A DNA stretch of 64,000 bases, taken from NCBI GenBank assembly GCA_023213395.1, contig CM041465.1:125433741-125497740 (forward strand). The letters run 5' to 3'. Positions 61,148-64,000 of this stretch are shown here, one piece after another; positions within the stretch are counted from its first letter, which is position 1, and every line of letters starts with the position of its first letter. This stretch comes from Cycas panzhihuaensis (taxonomy: Eukaryota > Cycadophyta). Position numbers and translations under genes: made by a program. The notes under the pieces are model-generated. The model had not been told where the DNA came from. It searched no databases and worked only from the letters and a program-made list of their open reading frames with translations.

Positions 61148-61670
61148 TGTGAAAAAAGGGCATTAGGCCACATTAGTCCCAAGATCATAAGTACAAGCAC
61201 AATACTACAAATGCATGAAAGCATGAACCATAAAGCACACAAAGAGAAATAGGAGCAAGAGAAAATGATACCCAATATGTGAAGTTGGAATTGGTCCAAC
61301 CTCCCAAGAAGAAACAGTTTGATTAGCAAACTGATAGCATAACAATGCAACCCCAACTCTTATGTGAGACAATGAGGAGAGGTCTCATTATATAGAGTGA
61401 AATGAGAGACCTAAGGCCTTGGATGTTTGACAAGTGTCAAACATCCAAGATACATGCCTTGCATGTTGGACATGTGTCCTTTTGGGCTCTCATGTGAGCA
61501 AAAGGGCTTGAGGGTCCATTTGACCCTTTAGTGACAACGTTGTGTCACTAGAAAGAATGTGGGTGTGCACTTTATCACTTAAGTGATAAGTCACCCCTAA
61601 AGTAAAAAGTGCATATATTACATGAAAAATAAAAGTACATTAACTTAACATTTAAACATAAGGTTTAACA
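61148..61670 (-). repeat. 5' LTR of Copia-8
   Basis: 523 bp, nearly identical to 54571-55089, followed on the right by the TATGA duplication. Confidence 0.93.
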
Positions 61671-61675
61671 TATGA
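61671..61675. repeat. Target-site duplication TATGA, right (Copia-8)
   Basis: Exact match to 54566-54570. Confidence 0.93.
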
Positions 61676-62760
61676 TTGTTGTTTCCACTTCACCTTCCTC
61701 TATGTCCTGCTCTTTTTCCTTGTTGTAGTGTCCTACAATCTATTTCCCTCTTTGAATTGTGGCACGCCTACTAGAACATTGGTAGGGAAAGTGTCCAAAT
61801 TGTCTGCAGTGGTAGCAAACATTGAAGGCTCGACAATTACTCGAGAAGTGACCTAGTTTTCCACAGTTGAAACAAACTCTTGATTCATTAGGAGTAGTAG
61901 CTTTGGCTCTACCTCTTCCTTTCGTCCAGCGTCCACTAATGCTCGTCATTGGAGTTTGACCTCGACCTCAAAAGCTAGGTTGACCACATCGTCTATCCAA
62001 GTTAAGTTTGGATACAAATGCTTCTTCTATTTTTGTAGCATCTTACTCATACCTTTTATTTCTTTGTTCTTGATTCAACATGTGGCTTGTCAAATCTTCA
62101 AAAGTCATGTTGGCTTTGGCCTCCCCTGTCAACATGTTGACCATGCTATCAAAAGATTTGGGTAATTTGTTTAACACTAGATGAACCAGTTCCATGTCGG
62201 TTATCTTATCCCTAGCAGTGATAAGATTGTTTTTCACACTGTTTATTTTGGCCACAAACTCAAAAACAAGTTGATTTTCCCTCATTCTAAGCTTGTATAG
62301 TTCTTCCCTAATAGCAATTATTTGTGCCTCATTTCTTTGGTTGAACAAGGATGTAACCACTTTCCAAATTTCAGGAGAGGATTCAACACCATCTACATAA
62401 GATAGGAGGAAATCTGAGGTTCAGATCTTAAGTATGGCAATAGCTATGTTGTCCTTTTCCTCCTATGTTATTTCATCAACCATGTCAGTGGGTTTCTGTT
62501 CTTACCCAGTCACTACCTTCCATGCATTTTTTTGCTATCAAGAGACCCTCAATTTTGATTTCCCAGAGACTGAAATTGGTTTCAATAAGCTTGTTGGCTT
62601 CTACAAGTGCAACATCTGACAAAGCCACCTTAGAAATGCAAAGACGGGATTATAATGCTAAATTAATGAGTCATAAGGACTTATTCGAATTTGTGTAGAA
62701 AAAGTACAGTGATACGAAATTGGATAAAAGCAATCTCAAATCAAAGCTTTTGATAAGAGC
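61676..62760 (-). pseudogene. Copia-7 gag with two zinc knuckles
   Basis: 62043-62360 reads REELYKLRMRENQLVFEFVA and LVHLVLNKLPKSFDSMVNML, ending LNQEQRNKRYE. The next frame (61740-61949) is a GRGRAKATT basic patch then two perfect CCHC knuckles, CFNCGKLGHFSSNC (61833-61874) and CYHCRQFGHFPYQC (61776-61817). One stop near 62045 separates the frames. It is the intact counterpart of the Copia-4 knuckles. Confidence 0.88.
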
Positions 62761-63314
62761 TTCAGGAATCTATAATTTTTTTGTTCAGATTCTGTCTGGT
62801 TTTCTCAAAAACTACCCCAAAAGAGTACGACCAAACTAAGGTTTAAAAGTAACAAATCCTCATAACTTGATTTTTATCCAACAAAAGAGGGCGAACAATC
62901 AGTCAATAGATTCGGATTGACAAGACAAAGATTTTAAGTACAAATTTATCCAAAAAATTTGAGAATTTGATGAGAAATCTTCACTAGAAGGTTTTGTTGG
63001 GCGCCTACTATAAATCTGGACTTTCTTGCCTTTCTACTTCAAATTTGAAGTCGAGCCTTTTGGACAGATCGATTTGCTCGTCAAGACAAATCTTTCCACC
63101 AATTTTCATCTCAATCTAGCAACTTTGAAAAAATTATGTACAGTTCCATACGATTCTGTACAGGGTTGTACTGCAGAAACTTTTGGCTGTACATGTCCTT
63201 TTTCATCTTTAATGTCTTTATCAACATTGATTCTTCAAAATCCCTTGATCAAGCTTTGACTCCTGACTGTTTCTAATTTTCCCCCAGCAGTCTTTTTCTA
63301 GCTCCCTTCAAGCC
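62761..63314 (-). other. Leader of Copia-7
   Basis: About 0.55 kb between gag and the primer site, AT-rich, similar in length to the Copia-4 leader. No frame of interest on the minus strand. Confidence 0.6.
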
Positions 63315-63327
63315 TACTTTGATACCA
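63315..63327 (-). other. Primer binding site of Copia-7
   Basis: Minus-strand TGGTATCAAAGTA directly adjoining the 5' LTR. Confidence 0.82.
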
Positions 63328-63519
63328 TGCCAAACTTCTCAAAAGTATTCCTTGATCATTAATGAGAGAAAGCCCTCTATAAATATTGTACAATATACAA
63401 GAATATTGAAAACCATTTGATGCATGAGTGCCACTTACACAAGAGTACAGAAAGGGACTTATGACACATAACCCTTACAATAGTGAAAGAAGACTTAGAT
63501 AAAAACACTATTCTCAACA
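63328..63519 (-). repeat. 5' LTR of Copia-7
   Basis: 192 bp, TGTTGAGAATAGTG...GTTTGGCA on the minus strand, matching 51217-51408. Confidence 0.92.
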
Positions 63520-63869
63520 AAGAACCCTTTTCCTAAGTTTCATTTCTGAAGTGTTTTTTATTATTCATCTTGTCATTTCTTAAGAAAAACCCTTTATTGT
63601 TTGACTTTGATAAACAATTTAAAAAAATTGCAAGTGTGTTTGTCAATCAAAAAATATTTTTTAAATCAATTTTAATACATTAAGCAAAAAATCACATTTG
63701 TACATGACTTTAGGCTCCCTGCAAGGTGACCTATTTAGTCTTTGACTATTAAATCATGCTCAAAAACACTACAACACTAATAAAAAAAACTTTTTTCTTA
63801 GTGTGTGTTAGGACCATTTTAAAGTCCTAATGTATTTTTCTATGCTTTTGTCTTTGCACAAGTTGTTTA
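63520..63869 (+). repeat. Leader fragment of the Copia-1/-5 family, plus orientation
   Basis: GGCTCCCTGCAAGGTGACCT and TAGGACCATTTTAAAGTCCT are counterparts of the minus-strand leader words in Copia-1 (CACCTCGCAGGGAGCC near 3955, GGGACTTTAAAATAGTCCC near 3667). It is cut by Copia-7 on the left and an LTR on the right. Confidence 0.6.
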
Positions 63870-64000
63870 TGTGAAAAAGGGCCTATGGCCTTACAATCCC
63901 AAGATCTAGAAGCTAGGTTCACTCTAGTTCTAGAAAGCAACAAATACTAACAAGTATGATACTCTTAAGATGAAACATAAGCAAGACAAAGCATGAAAAG
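63870..64000 (-). repeat. LTR edge of a further Copia-1 family element
   Basis: TGTGAAAAAGGGCCTATGGCC at 63870 onward matches the plus-strand start of the Copia-1 LTR (5219). No primer binding site precedes it, so it is the outer end of a 3' LTR, or a solo LTR, of a minus-strand copy running out of the window. Confidence 0.85.

Larger units (their letters stand above)
54571..61670 (-). mobile_element. Copia-8: complete Ty1/copia element with TATGA target duplication
   Basis: 7100 bp, minus strand, LTRs 54571-55089 and 61148-61670, with all coding regions in order. It is the closest relative of Copia-2, sharing the AACTCGGC-type leader. LTRs are near-identical by eye and the duplication is perfect, so it is young. 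It is inserted between gag and protease of Copia-7. The RT frame of 300 residues is the longest in the window. Confidence 0.95.
51217..63519 (-). mobile_element. Copia-7: short-LTR Ty1/copia element split by Copia-8
   Basis: Minus strand, about 5.2 kb after removing Copia-8. It has 192-bp LTRs at both ends, primer site TGGTATCAAAGTA, gag with two zinc knuckles, protease, integrase, RT, RNase H and polypurine tract. The flanks (GAAAA and AAGAA) do not form a clean duplication. It is better preserved than its relative Copia-4 but has stops in every domain. Confidence 0.92.

Noticed and set aside
63870-64000. A 5' LTR of a minus-strand element
   Set aside because: No primer binding site lies on its left, unlike 5216, 20862 and 61145, so it is a 3' LTR end or a solo LTR.

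Overview
This window looks like nuclear DNA from a plant with a large, retrotransposon-rich genome. The host gene has GT-AG introns, and almost all the rest is LTR retrotransposons of plant Ty1/copia and Ty3/gypsy type primed by initiator-Met-like sites. A gymnosperm is my guess from the many old nested copies around one gene, but the sequence does not prove it. There is no sign of bacterial or organellar DNA, and no CRISPR array or cellular RNA gene.

The only host gene I can defend is on the minus strand at 28279-31194. Five short exons with correct splice sites and matching phases encode consecutive WD40 repeats of UTP15, a nucleolar small-subunit processome protein. One of its introns holds a tRNA-derived SINE (29864-30203) with a perfect 19-bp target-site duplication (TSD). 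The remaining UTP15 exons lie outside the window or are lost.

Downstream of UTP15 (1-27750) is a nest of insertions. A minus-strand gypsy-like element (Gypsy A, 5' LTR 27204-27750) has its gag cut three times. Copia-4 (21826-27101, plus) sits at codon 4. Copia-3 (6340-21427, minus) sits further along and is itself split by Copia-2 (6816-14314, plus, TSD TTTAT). Copia-1 (up to 5771, minus) cuts it a third time.

Upstream of UTP15 (about 32000-51216) lie a chromodomain gypsy (Gypsy B, minus), the truncated Copia-5 (34727 to about 41450, minus), and a 3' fragment of another copia (Copia-6, plus, to 42815). These are followed by a copia with a 400-bp 5' LTR (Copia-10, minus, 42816-45329) and a short non-autonomous element (El-11, 46435-48990, TSD ACCTT).

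The right end (51217-63519) is Copia-7 (minus, same family as Copia-4) split by Copia-8 (54571-61670, minus, TSD TATGA). It is followed by a leader fragment and the edge of one more LTR.

Copia-1, -2, -3, -5 and -8 form one family: LTRs of 519-580 bp, a 2.0-2.3 kb non-coding leader before gag, and the order gag-protease-integrase-RT-RNase H. All copies look unable to encode a full polyprotein as read. Part of the damage in Copia-2 and Copia-8 has an odd form (CAG or CTG in sister copies reads as CGG or CG) that may reflect methylated CHG sites misread in sequencing rather than real mutation.
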